A stretch of DNA of 37,305 nt from a candidate division KSB1 bacterium (GTDB lineage Bacteria; Zhuqueibacterota; Zhuqueibacteria; Oleimicrobiales; Geothermoviventaceae): assembly GCA_034506315.1 (NCBI GenBank), contig JAPDPT010000027.1, positions 1 through 37,305 of the forward strand, given 5' to 3'. Positions 29,180 through 37,305 of the stretch are shown piece by piece; within the stretch, counting starts at the first letter, position 1; the number at the start of each line of letters is the position of its first letter. The translations under genes were made by a program, and so were the position numbers. The notes under the pieces are model-generated. The model saw nothing but the letters and a program-made list of their open reading frames with translations, was not told the origin of the DNA and did no database searches.

Positions 29180-29208
29180 AATTTAATGAAATAAGCCCCC
29201 AGAAGCAA
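29180..29208 (-). promoter_or_regulatory. rplM-rpsI promoter
   Basis: On the minus strand TTGCTT (29208-29203), a 17-bp spacer and TAAATT (29185-29180), 37 bp upstream of the rplM start. It lies in the 104-bp gap after the agmatinase gene, where I see no terminator. Confidence 0.75.
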
Positions 29209-29247
29209 GCAGTTTGCTCGCCGCCGACGCGCCGAAACCGCACCCGC

Positions 29248-30150
29248 TTACGTACCGAGCTTCTTTCGCTCCAGCAGGCCGATGATCCGGTACACCAGCT
29301 TCGCGGCCAGGAACTGGGTGGTGACCGAGTCGGGGAGAGGGCGAAGCTCCACCACGTCCAGCCCCACAACCCGGCGCTGGCGGACCAGCGCTTCGACGAT
29401 CGTCAGCACGTCGTGCCAACTGAACCCGCCGGGCTCGGGGGTCCCCACACCGGGGGCCTGGGACGGGTCCAGGCAGTCAAGGTCGATCGTCAGGTAGACG
29501 GGACGCGCGGCGTCGATTTTCCCCAGGATGCTCGCTGCCGGGACCTCGCCGCGCAGAACCTCCCTCGCCAGGAAGAGCTCCACCCCCTCCTGGCGGGCCC
29601 AGAGGATCTCCTCCTCGCTTGCGCTTCGGATTCCGATGCCCACGTGCGGCGCCAGGTCGTGCACCCTCCGCATCACGCAGGCGTGGTTCCAAGGGGATCC
29701 CGCGTACTGGTCCCGCAAATCGGCGTGGGCGTCCAGTTGCACCACCTGCAGATCGGGATAGACGGCGCGATGGGCCTGGATCAGGGGGTAGCTCACCGTA
29801 TGTTCGCCCCCAATGGCGACCACACATTTTCCCCGCCGGAGGAGCTCAGCTGCTGCATCGTGGATGCGGCGCAGGCAGCGTTCGATGTCCTCGCTGTCCT
29901 CGAAGTGCAGCGGAGGGGCCCCGTAAATCCCGGCCCGGTAGGGGGAAAGCCCCAGCTCCACATCGTAAAGCTCCACCTGCTGGCTCGCTTCAAGGAAGGC
30001 CGCCGGACCCTCCCTTGTCCCCTTCCCGAAGGTAGTGGTCCGCTCGTAGGGCAACGGGAGCAAGGCGTAGCGAGCCGACTCCAGATCCCTGCATTGCGGT
30101 TCGAGGTCGTAGGCGTTCCATTCGGAGATGCGTGGGAAAGAGGTAGACAC
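29248..30150 (-). CDS. speB: agmatinase (ureohydrolase family)
   Basis: 300 aa. Hydrolyses agmatine to putrescine and urea with two Mn2+. Metal motifs: GGEHTVS, DAHADLRD, DLDCLDPSQAPGVGTPEPGG and a final VELRP. The usual SHA of agmatinases reads WNHACVMRR here. The guanidino substrate is assigned as agmatine from context, since the arginine decarboxylase gene is two genes upstream in the same operon; other ureohydrolases (formiminoglutamase, guanidinobutyrase) share these motifs. GTG at 30150 is used because GGGGG sits 5 nt before it; GTG at 30156 is the alternative. Last gene of the pyr-polyamine run. Confidence 0.9.
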   Translation of the reverse strand: MSTSFPRISEWNAYDLEPQCRDLESARYALLPLPYERTTTFGKGTREGPAAFLEASQQVELYDVELGLSPYRAGIYGAPPLHFEDSEDIERCLRRIHDAAAELLRRGKCVVAIGGEHTVSYPLIQAHRAVYPDLQVVQLDAHADLRDQYAGSPWNHACVMRRVHDLAPHVGIGIRSASEEEILWARQEGVELFLAREVLRGEVPAASILGKIDAARPVYLTIDLDCLDPSQAPGVGTPEPGGFSWHDVLTIVEALVRQRRVVGLDVVELRPLPDSVTTQFLAAKLVYRIIGLLERKKLGT

Positions 30151-30190
30151 GCTCACCCCCTACGTGACTGGCGTCGTCGTTGCTTGAGGC

Positions 30191-31231
30191 TCATTCCGGA
30201 ACGTCCAAGGGCTCGAAGGAGAGTTCTGGAATCTTTCGGCTGCGGATCAGCTCCTGCTGCTCGGAGAGGGCGGTGGCCAGAAGCGGCAGGGCAATCGTGG
30301 CGTCCACGTGCACCGCGATCTTTGGAGCGGTACGGTGGATCTTGCCCCACGAGTGCGACTCGCTGAAGGTGCAACCCGAAAGGCCGCCCCACTGGGGCAC
30401 ATCGGTGGTGATCTGCACGGCGTAGTGGTGCCCTTCCGCGGGCCATCCGAGGATCTGGGCGGTGACCTCCGCCTGCTGAATGAAGTTCTTGGGCGTGCCT
30501 CCCCCCACGAAGATGATCCCCGTCTTCTTAGCACGCGAGACCAGCACAGCCAGTTCGCGCACGTCGGCAATCACGTCGAAGTACACCTGGGAACTCCGGG
30601 GATCCATGCTTGAGAGGGCGATTCCGTAGGAGGAGTCACCGATGGCCGGGCAATAGATGGGAACCCCAGCCTGGTAGGCAGTGGTGAGAATCCCGGGCTC
30701 CTTGGCGACCTGGTGGAGACGGGCTCCAAGCAGGTGGAAGAATTCGCGCGTCGTCAGAGGTCGCTGCGGCAGCCCGCGGGCAAAGTCCCGGATGTACGCG
30801 TCGGCCTGCTGAAATTCCAGGTCGTCGGCGAAGGTGTCGTAGATTCGGTCGATCTTCAGGTCGCGCAGAAGCGTGTCGTCTGCATCTGGGTGGCCAAGGT
30901 AGTGGTAGAACCCCAGAGACTCGTGGAGATCGTGGAACAGATTGGCGCCGGTAGAGACCAGGCAGTCGATCAGCCGGTTCTCGATCAGGTAGACGAGGAC
31001 CTTGCGCATCCCGGCCGGCACCATGGCCCCTGCCAGTCCGAAGAGAATGAGCACCTCGTCCTGGAGCATTTCCTTCCAGACCCGGAAAGCGTGGGCCAGT
31101 TGTCTTCCCTGGAACGAGATCCCCGCCATCCGCTCAAGGATGTCGCTCACCGGTGCACCCGGCTTCACCTCGAAGGGCTTGGTCGGGGCCTGCAGGATGT
31201 CGCGCTTCGTCGGGGATCGATGCTCGGGCAT
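30191..31231 (-). CDS. deoxyhypusine synthase-family protein (probable homospermidine synthase or similar)
   Basis: 346 aa. The NAD-dependent DHS fold is clear: LAGAMVPAGMRKVLVYLIENRLIDCLVSTGANLFHDLHE at ~66-104, GGGTPKNF (243-250), and the catalytic-lysine motif SWGK297I followed by VDATIALPLLA. In eukaryotes and archaea this enzyme moves the aminobutyl group of spermidine onto eIF5A. Bacteria lack eIF5A, and bacterial relatives are thought to use a free diamine as acceptor (e.g. putrescine, giving homospermidine). The lysine is kept, so it should be active. Sitting between arginine decarboxylase and agmatinase genes fits a polyamine role. ATG with GAGGAGAGAGGG upstream. Confidence 0.9.
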   Translation of the reverse strand: MPEHRSPTKRDILQAPTKPFEVKPGAPVSDILERMAGISFQGRQLAHAFRVWKEMLQDEVLILFGLAGAMVPAGMRKVLVYLIENRLIDCLVSTGANLFHDLHESLGFYHYLGHPDADDTLLRDLKIDRIYDTFADDLEFQQADAYIRDFARGLPQRPLTTREFFHLLGARLHQVAKEPGILTTAYQAGVPIYCPAIGDSSYGIALSSMDPRSSQVYFDVIADVRELAVLVSRAKKTGIIFVGGGTPKNFIQQAEVTAQILGWPAEGHHYAVQITTDVPQWGGLSGCTFSESHSWGKIHRTAPKIAVHVDATIALPLLATALSEQQELIRSRKIPELSFEPLDVPE

Positions 31232-31269
31232 CTTAACCCTCTCTCCTCGCTCAGGATCGGGGCAAGTGG

Positions 31270-31297
31270 ACCGGAATTCCGGTGCGGGCAGCTGCCC
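31270..31297. repeat. two tandem perfect palindromes in the pdaD-DHS spacer
   Basis: ACCGGAATTCCGGT (31270-31283) and GGGCAGCTGCCC (31286-31297), two bases apart, fill much of the 67-bp gap between the arginine decarboxylase stop and the DHS-like gene. No T-tract follows on the minus strand, so not a classical terminator. Either protein-binding sites or short mRNA hairpins. Confidence 0.8.
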
Positions 31298-31298
31298 C

Positions 31299-31877
31299 CT
31301 ACGGGAGAAGCACCACCGCTGCCACTACCGTGGTCCACAGGCCGTCCTTGTCGCCCACCGCAGTTTGGGTGATGTTCTTGGTCTTGACGATTTTCCCGCT
31401 GATCCGCCAGATCTCCCGCTTCTCGTCCCACGAAGCATTGGGATCGAACTCCACGCCCAGGACCGTGGCCAGCATGCTTGCGGCCAGATCCTCCGCGTAG
31501 TCGCCGGCTACCTTTTCGCGCTGGCCGAATCCGTGGTGCTCCGACAGGTAACCGTAGAGGTTGGGGTCACTGGGTATGGCAATTCCGACCGAGGCGGCAA
31601 TGAGTCGATGCGGCTCATTGGTGGAGTTTTCACTCATCACCACGAAGGTCACCTGCCCGGGGTGCACGAGGGAGAGCCCTTGGCTCTTGCTGATGAGCCG
31701 GCAGTGGGGCGGAAAGATGCTCGAAACCCGCACCAGATTCAGATGGGCAATGCCCGCCTTGCGCAGGGCCATCTCAAAACTGGTCAGCTTCTCTTTGTGC
31801 TTGCCAACCCCCCGGGTCATAAAGGCCTTCTTGGGTACGTACTGAAGGCCGATGTCCAATGTACGCCGATCACTCAC
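31299..31877 (-). CDS. pdaD: pyruvoyl-dependent arginine decarboxylase
   Basis: 192 aa proenzyme. It makes agmatine and CO2 from arginine. The self-cleavage site is [11 protein letters not shown]: cleavage between Ser52 and Ser53 turns Ser53 into the pyruvoyl cofactor, at the same residue numbers as in the Methanocaldococcus enzyme when the GTG at 31877 is taken as start. Also typical are [13 protein letters not shown] at the N-terminus and [11 protein letters not shown] in the alpha chain. The GTG overlaps the pyrC stop (GTGA), with GGAGG 8 nt upstream; an ATG at 31895 is the alternative but would overlap pyrC by 22 bp. It is the first of three polyamine genes following the pyrimidine genes. 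Confidence 0.95.
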   Translation of the reverse strand: MSDRRTLDIGLQYVPKKAFMTRGVGKHKEKLTSFEMALRKAGIAHLNLVRVSSIFPPHCRLISKSQGLSLVHPGQVTFVVMSENSTNEPHRLIAASVGIAIPSDPNLYGYLSEHHGFGQREKVAGDYAEDLAASMLATVLGVEFDPNASWDEKREIWRISGKIVKTKNITQTAVGDKDGLWTTVVAAVVLLP

Positions 31878-33178
31878 CTCTGCTGCCTCCACCATAGGCC
31901 GTTGTTAAACACCGCCCGGACTTTTCCGGGCAACTGCCAATCACGGAACGGCGTGTTCCTGCCCTTACTGTAGAAGCGGTTGGGATCCACCTGCCAGCTT
32001 TCGCCCAGGGCAAAGACCGTAAGATTGGCCATGGCCCCCTCGCGGATCTCCAGCGTTTCCGCCTTGCGGATGATCCGTGCCGGTCCGTAGGTCATCTTTT
32101 CGATCACTTCCTCGATCGGGAACCCGCGTTCCTGAACGAGGACCCGCAGGACGACGCCCAGAGTTGTCTCCAGGCCGATTACACCGAAGGGCGCGAACTC
32201 CAGTTCCAGCTCGTCCTTCTCGTGGACGCAGTGCGGAGCATGGTCGGAGGCGATGGCATCGATGGTCCCGTCCCGGAGTCCTTCGATCAGGGCCTCGACG
32301 TCCTCGGCTGTCCGCAGGGGCGGGTTCATCTTGAAGTTGGCATCGAAACGCCGCATCTCCTCGTCCGTAAGGGACAGGTGGTGCGGTGTGACCTCGGCCG
32401 TGACCGCAAGCCCCTTTTCTTTCGCCCTCCGGATGAGCTCCACGGAGCCTTTTGTGGACACGTGGGCAATATGGAGCCGCCCGCCCACGTAGCCGAGAAC
32501 GCTGAGGTCCCGTTGCACGATGATCTCTTCTGCAATCCGCGGCATGCCCGGCAGGCCCAATTCGGTGGCCACGAAGCCCTCGTTCATGACCCCGCCCTCG
32601 TCCAGGTACGGATCTTCGCAGTGCTCAATAATAGGCACGTCGAACATGCTGCTGTACTCGAGGGCCCTACGGAGCACAGCGGTGTTCTTCACCGCCGAGC
32701 CGTCGTCCGAGAAGGCGACCGCACCTGCCTCGACCAGGTCGGCCATCTCGGAGATCTCCTCCCCTTGCCTCCCTTTGGTGATGGCGGCGATGGGGTAGAC
32801 CGTGACGAGCTGGCTCTGCGCCCGCTCCCGGATGTACTCGACGACGCTGCGGCTGTCTACCGGGGGATCGGTGTTCGGCATAGAGCAGACAGCAGTGAAT
32901 CCCCCCGCCATTGCGGCGCGGCAGCCGGTGGCGATGGTCTCCTTCTCCTCCTGCCCCGGCTCCCGAAGATGGACATGGAGGTCGAGCAGGCCAGGAGTAA
33001 CGAAGCAACCCGAGGCATCGACCACCTCGCCCGGGAAACCCTCCTTTGCCGCCTTGCCCAGCTTGGCAATGCGCCCCTTTTCGATGATGACGTCCAGCTG
33101 CTCGGCCCTTTTTCGGACCGGATCGAGGACGGTGCCGCCCTTGATCAGGACGAGATCTGCCGGCTGCGGTTCTTTCAC
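31874..33178 (-). CDS. pyrC: dihydroorotase (type I, multifunctional-complex type)
   Basis: 434 aa zinc amidohydrolase, carbamoyl-aspartate to dihydroorotate. Motifs: [10 protein letters not shown] (DxHxH metal site), [25 protein letters not shown] and the catalytic ASDHAPH. In type I enzymes dihydroorotase often associates with aspartate transcarbamoylase, encoded by the gene just upstream. Start: GTG at 33178 with GAGGGAG 6 nt upstream; a TTG at 33202 overlapping the pyrB stop as TTGA is a competing start adding eight residues. The stop overlaps the pdaD GTG. Confidence 0.97.
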   Translation of the reverse strand: MKEPQPADLVLIKGGTVLDPVRKRAEQLDVIIEKGRIAKLGKAAKEGFPGEVVDASGCFVTPGLLDLHVHLREPGQEEKETIATGCRAAMAGGFTAVCSMPNTDPPVDSRSVVEYIRERAQSQLVTVYPIAAITKGRQGEEISEMADLVEAGAVAFSDDGSAVKNTAVLRRALEYSSMFDVPIIEHCEDPYLDEGGVMNEGFVATELGLPGMPRIAEEIIVQRDLSVLGYVGGRLHIAHVSTKGSVELIRRAKEKGLAVTAEVTPHHLSLTDEEMRRFDANFKMNPPLRTAEDVEALIEGLRDGTIDAIASDHAPHCVHEKDELELEFAPFGVIGLETTLGVVLRVLVQERGFPIEEVIEKMTYGPARIIRKAETLEIREGAMANLTVFALGESWQVDPNRFYSKGRNTPFRDWQLPGKVRAVFNNGLWWRQQR

Positions 33179-33198
33179 CGATTTCTCCCTCGCTGGAT

Positions 33199-34736
<1,538 letters not shown>

Positions 34737-34746
34737 TCACCCATGC

Positions 34747-34782
34747 GCCCCTTGCCACCTCACCGGGTCAGCTTAAAGGGGC
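34747..34782 (-). promoter_or_regulatory. PyrR-binding anti-antiterminator hairpin
   Basis: On the minus strand GCCCCTT (34782-34776) pairs with AAGGGGC (34753-34747). The loop region contains TAAGCTGACCCGGTGAGG, which matches the PyrR-binding consensus (purine-purine-UCC-x-G-x-GAGG-like core). PyrR with UMP bound stabilises this hairpin, sequesters the GGGGC needed for antitermination and lets the terminator form. Confidence 0.88.
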
Positions 34783-34799
34783 TTCTCAGTTCGGCGCCA

Positions 34800-34828
34800 A
34801 ACGTAAGGAAATCTACGCGAAGTTGCAA
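34800..34828 (-). promoter_or_regulatory. possible pyr operon promoter
   Basis: On the minus strand TTGCAA (34828-34823), a 17-bp spacer and TACGTT (34805-34800). The -10 is poor, but the position would start the transcript just before the PyrR-binding hairpin, as needed for attenuation. Confidence 0.4.
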
Positions 34829-34912
34829 GCAAAAAGCCGACGGCCCCCAGCCCTGCGACGCGCCGGGCCCCGGCCGGCACTCGGGTCGCACCCTTCGGGC
34901 GTCACAACTGCC

Positions 34913-34941
34913 TTGATTCTTTAGGTGGAGTTTATTATCAT
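34913..34941 (+). promoter_or_regulatory. promoter of the structured leader RNA / aminotransferase
   Basis: TTGATT (34913-34918), a 17-bp spacer and TATCAT (34936-34941), divergent from the pyr operon. The predicted transcript begins near 34948. Confidence 0.75.
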
Positions 34942-34947
34942 CGTGCG

Positions 34948-35112
34948 TCAGCAAGTCGGTAGACAAGCGCCTTGAGGAGAACACTTGCGTCCCCGACGAG
35001 GAGGGCTGAAGTTAGGGTGTAAAGGAACGCCCCTTTTGTACCCGGGCTTTAGGTCAAGCCCCGAAAAAGGATGGAGGGACAGCCGGAGTTGGCTGTCCCT
35101 TCTTCTTTTCTT
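34948..35112 (+). ncRNA. structured leader RNA or small RNA of unknown class
   Basis: About 165 nt between a promoter and an intrinsic terminator. Four consecutive helices can be drawn. First, GTCGG (34955-34959) with CCGAC (34993-34997), enclosing GACAAG/CTTG..TC. Second, GGGTGT (35015-35020) with ACGCCC (35027-35032), loop AAAGGA. Third, CCTTTT (35032-35037) with AAAAGG (35065-35070), enclosing GGGCTT/AAGCCC (35044-35049 with 35056-35061). Fourth, the terminator. The second and third helices share one base, so they may be alternatives. It does not match the conserved cores of glycine, SAM, FMN, TPP, cobalamin, lysine, THF or ykkC riboswitches, or SRP RNA, as far as I can recall. Either an attenuating riboswitch for the aminotransferase-gcvT operon or an independent sRNA. 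Confidence 0.6.
35075..35112 (+). terminator. intrinsic terminator 70 bp upstream of the aminotransferase
   Basis: AGGGACAGCC (35075-35084), loop GGAGTT, GGCTGTCCCT (35091-35100), then TCTTCTTTTCTT. The 10-bp stem is perfect; the T-tract has interspersed C. I see no second promoter between it and the gene at 35184, so it probably acts as an attenuator. Confidence 0.88.
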
Positions 35113-35183
35113 GTCCGCGGGAGAAGAAAGAAAGACGGTCCGAACGTCGTTGGGCTTTCGGGTTCCAAGCATGGGGTGATTGT

Positions 35184-36350
35184 ATGCGTTTTGCCAAGCG
35201 TATGAGTCGGTTGGGCACAGAGACGGCATTCGAGATGTTAGCCAGGGCGAAGGCGCTGGAGGAGAAGGGTCGGGAAGTCATCCACCTCGAGATTGGCGAG
35301 CCGGATTTCGACACACCTCCGCACATTGTAGAGGCAGCGGTGCGGGCGCTACGTCAGGGGTACACCCACTACAGCCCTGCCCCGGGACTCCCGGTCCTCC
35401 GCCAGACGATCGCGGAGGTCGCAGGACTGCGCCGCGGTATCCAGGTGGCTATGGAGAACGTGGTCGTGACGCCCGGAGCTAAGCCGATCATGTTCTTCGG
35501 CATCCTGGCGTGCGTGGAGGAGGGAGACGAAGTCATCTATCCGGACCCCGGCTTCCCGATCTACGAGTCCCTCATCAACTTCGTGGGCGCCAAGCCTGTG
35601 CCTATCCGCCTGCGGGAGGAGCGCGGCTTCAGCTTCGACGTCGGGGAGCTGGCGGACCTCATCACCGAGCGCACTAAGATGATCATCCTCAATTCGCCGC
35701 ACAACCCAACAGGGGGGGTCCTCTCGCGCTCGGACCTGGAGGCCATCGCCGAGTTGGTCCGGGACCGGGACATCTGGATCCTTTCGGACGAGATCTACAA
35801 GGACATTGTCTACGATGGGGAGTTCTTTAGCATCGCCTCGCTGCCGGGAATGCAGGAGAAGACCATCATTCTGGACGGCTTCTCGAAGACCTACGCCATG
35901 ACGGGATGGCGTCTGGGCTACGGCATTATGCCGGTCCCCCTGGCGGAAAAAGTCACAAAGCTGCTGGTCAACAGCCATTCCTGCACCGCCACGTTCATCC
36001 AGATGGCCGGCGTGGAGGCACTTCGCGGTCCCCAAGACGATGTGTACCGGATGGTGGCGGAGTTTCAGCGCCGGCGTGACGTGATCGTCGAAGGCCTGAA
36101 TCGAATCGAAGGGATCCGCTGCCTCCTGCCTCAGGGGGCCTTCTACGTGTTCCCAAACGTAAGCGCGATCCCCATGTCCACCCGCGAACTGGAACAATAC
36201 CTCCTGCAAGAGGCGGGCGTGGCCACCCTCTCCGGGACCGCCTTCGGTAAGAACGGAGAAGGGTATCTGCGGTTCTCGTACGCAAACTCCGTGGAGAACA
36301 TCCAAAAGGCTCTGGACAGGCTGGAAAAGGCCCTTGCGAAGCTGAGGTAG
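35184..36350 (+). CDS. class I/II PLP-dependent aminotransferase (aspartate aminotransferase-like)
   Basis: 388 aa, fold type I. The PLP lysine is in DGFSKTYAMTGWRLGY; other conserved points are YSPAPGLPVLR, NSPHNPTGGVL, DEIYKDIVYDG and the C-terminal Arg in GYLRFSYANS. It resembles the AspC/Ib-subgroup enzymes common in thermophiles and anaerobes; exact substrate (aspartate, aromatic amino acid, alanine or N-succinyl-diaminopimelate) cannot be read. ATG at 35184 with GGGGTGATT upstream. The gene ends 6 bp before gcvT, so it is in an operon with glycine cleavage, and it follows the structured leader at 34948-35112. Confidence 0.93.
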   Translation: MRFAKRMSRLGTETAFEMLARAKALEEKGREVIHLEIGEPDFDTPPHIVEAAVRALRQGYTHYSPAPGLPVLRQTIAEVAGLRRGIQVAMENVVVTPGAKPIMFFGILACVEEGDEVIYPDPGFPIYESLINFVGAKPVPIRLREERGFSFDVGELADLITERTKMIILNSPHNPTGGVLSRSDLEAIAELVRDRDIWILSDEIYKDIVYDGEFFSIASLPGMQEKTIILDGFSKTYAMTGWRLGYGIMPVPLAEKVTKLLVNSHSCTATFIQMAGVEALRGPQDDVYRMVAEFQRRRDVIVEGLNRIEGIRCLLPQGAFYVFPNVSAIPMSTRELEQYLLQEAGVATLSGTAFGKNGEGYLRFSYANSVENIQKALDRLEKALAKLR

Positions 36351-36356
36351 GCCAAG

Positions 36357-37305
36357 ATGCAGACCAAGCAAACAGCCCTCTACGAGATCCACCGCCAGCT
36401 GGGTGCCAAAATGGTCGAATTCGCCGGTTACTGGATGCCGATCTATTACCGGGGCATCTTGGAGGAGCACCGGCGAGTGCGCACGACGGTCGGCGTTTTT
36501 GACGTCTCCCACATGGGCGAGTTCTTTTTCTCCGGGCCAGAAGCGGCCTCTTTTCTGCAGTGGGTGACCATCAACGACGTACACAAGCTTTCGGTCTACC
36601 AGGCCCAATACTCAGCGATGTGTTACGAACACGGGGGCCTGGTTGACGATCTCATTCTCTACCGTTTCCCCGACCGTTACCTGATGGTGGTCAATGCTGC
36701 CAACATCCAGAAGGACTGGGATTGGCTCGAGGCCCATCGGCGGCCGGGAGTGACCATGGAGAACCGCAGCGACGAGCTCAGCCTCCTCGCTGTACAGGGA
36801 AGATATGCCGAGGCCACCCTGCAAAAGCTGACCGACGTCGATCTTCACCACATCAAGTACTATTGGTTTGTTGAGGCGAAGGTAGCTGGAGTCCAGGCCA
36901 TCGTCTCGCGCACAGGCTACACGGGAGAAGACGGCTTCGAGGTTTGCGTATCGAACGAGGACGCCCCGCGTGTCTGGGAGGCAATTTTCGATGCCGGGCG
37001 GGAGTTCGAGATCGAGCCCATTGGCCTGGGTGCCCGCGATACCCTCCGTCTCGAAATGAAATACTGCCTCTACGGCAATGATATCGATCAGAATACGAAC
37101 CCCATCGAGGCAGGGCTCGGCTGGATCACGAAGATGAACAAGGGGGATTTCATCGGTCGGGCGGCCCTGGAGCAAGTGCTGCAAAACGGGCCCTCCCGCA
37201 AGCTGGTCGGCCTGGAGGTAGAGGGGAAGGCCTTCCCCCGCCATGGCTACCCCATCCTTGACGAGTCGGGCGCCGAGCAGGTGGGCTTCGTCACCTCGGG
37301 GACCT
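36357..37305 (+). CDS. gcvT: glycine cleavage system T protein (aminomethyltransferase), C-terminus cut by window edge
   Basis: 316 residues visible of about 365. Transfers the methylene group from the H-protein-bound aminomethyl to tetrahydrofolate, releasing ammonia. It begins MQTKQTALYEIHRQLGAKMVEFAGYWMPI; then GVFDVSHMGEF, GLVDDLILYR, VSRTGYTGEDGFEV and GLGARDTLRLEMKYCLYGNDI, the folate-binding family signature, and IEAGLGWITKMNKGDFIGR. The catalytic Asp region (SHMGE and NDI) is intact. ATG with GAGGT 9 nt upstream, directly after the aminotransferase. gcvH and gcvP would be expected just outside the window. Confidence 0.96.
   Translation, partial: MQTKQTALYEIHRQLGAKMVEFAGYWMPIYYRGILEEHRRVRTTVGVFDVSHMGEFFFSGPEAASFLQWVTINDVHKLSVYQAQYSAMCYEHGGLVDDLILYRFPDRYLMVVNAANIQKDWDWLEAHRRPGVTMENRSDELSLLAVQGRYAEATLQKLTDVDLHHIKYYWFVEAKVAGVQAIVSRTGYTGEDGFEVCVSNEDAPRVWEAIFDAGREFEIEPIGLGARDTLRLEMKYCLYGNDIDQNTNPIEAGLGWITKMNKGDFIGRAALEQVLQNGPSRKLVGLEVEGKAFPRHGYPILDESGAEQVGFVTSGT

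Noticed and set aside
34948..35112. Glycine riboswitch or SRP RNA identity for the structured leader
   Set aside because: The conserved cores (tandem glycine aptamer purine-rich loops, or the SRP GGAAGG-type apical loop) are not there; gcvT being downstream is not enough.

Overview
The window is 37.3 kb of GC-rich bacterial chromosome, densely packed with core genes. I see no phage, insertion sequence, CRISPR array, tRNA or rRNA. The organism is probably a member of the FCB (Fibrobacteres-Chlorobi-Bacteroidetes) superphylum or a neighbouring candidate phylum such as KSB1 or Zixibacteria. This rests on a secreted FG-GAP-repeat protein ending in a type IX/FlgD-like 'QNYPNPFN' sorting tail and on a YbeY with Asp in place of the third zinc histidine. 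The promoters are of ordinary sigma-70 type (TTGxxx, 17 bp, TAxxxT), not of the Bacteroidetes -33/-7 type, which argues against a typical Bacteroidetes. The short EF-Ts, the pyruvoyl arginine decarboxylase and the frequent GTG/TTG starts would suit a thermophile, but that is inference.

Layout. 1-3134 (minus): a large exported beta-propeller-like protein, cut at its C-terminus by the window edge, with a near-perfect promoter. 3410-6230 (minus): a four-gene operon of hotdog thioesterase, alpha/beta hydrolase, a 66-aa zinc ribbon and mutY, the last three joined by 4-bp overlaps. 6309-14945 (plus): uvrA, THEP1-type NTPase, pdxS, pdxT, a metallo-beta-lactamase-fold putative exonuclease, and a DinG-type helicase fused to an N-terminal RadC-like JAB domain. 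14972-16873 (plus): aspS with its own promoter. 16889-18339 (plus): a coiled-coil lipoprotein and a double-LysM protein, with promoter and terminator. 18467-23611 (plus): phoH, 7TM-HD phosphodiesterase, ybeY and a CNNM/CBS transporter-like protein. 23668-25133 (plus): one unrecognised multispan membrane protein with its own promoter and terminator.

25286-34828 is all on the minus strand. Read in transcription order it starts with pyrR-pyrB-pyrC behind a PyrR attenuator. This continues, through a GTGA overlap, into a polyamine module of pyruvoyl arginine decarboxylase, a deoxyhypusine-synthase-family enzyme and agmatinase. Then come rplM-rpsI and rpsB-tsf-pyrH-frr, which are separated by a terminator. 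34913-37305 (plus): a promoter, a highly structured RNA of about 160 nt ending in an intrinsic terminator, then a class I aminotransferase and gcvT (cut by the window edge).

The most interesting items are the unrecognised structured leader or small RNA at 34948-35112; the fully readable PyrR attenuator, whose operon appears to extend into polyamine synthesis; the JAB-DinG helicase fusion beside a solitary ligase-associated-type exonuclease; and a nested stem in the rpsB leader that could be an S2 autoregulatory site.
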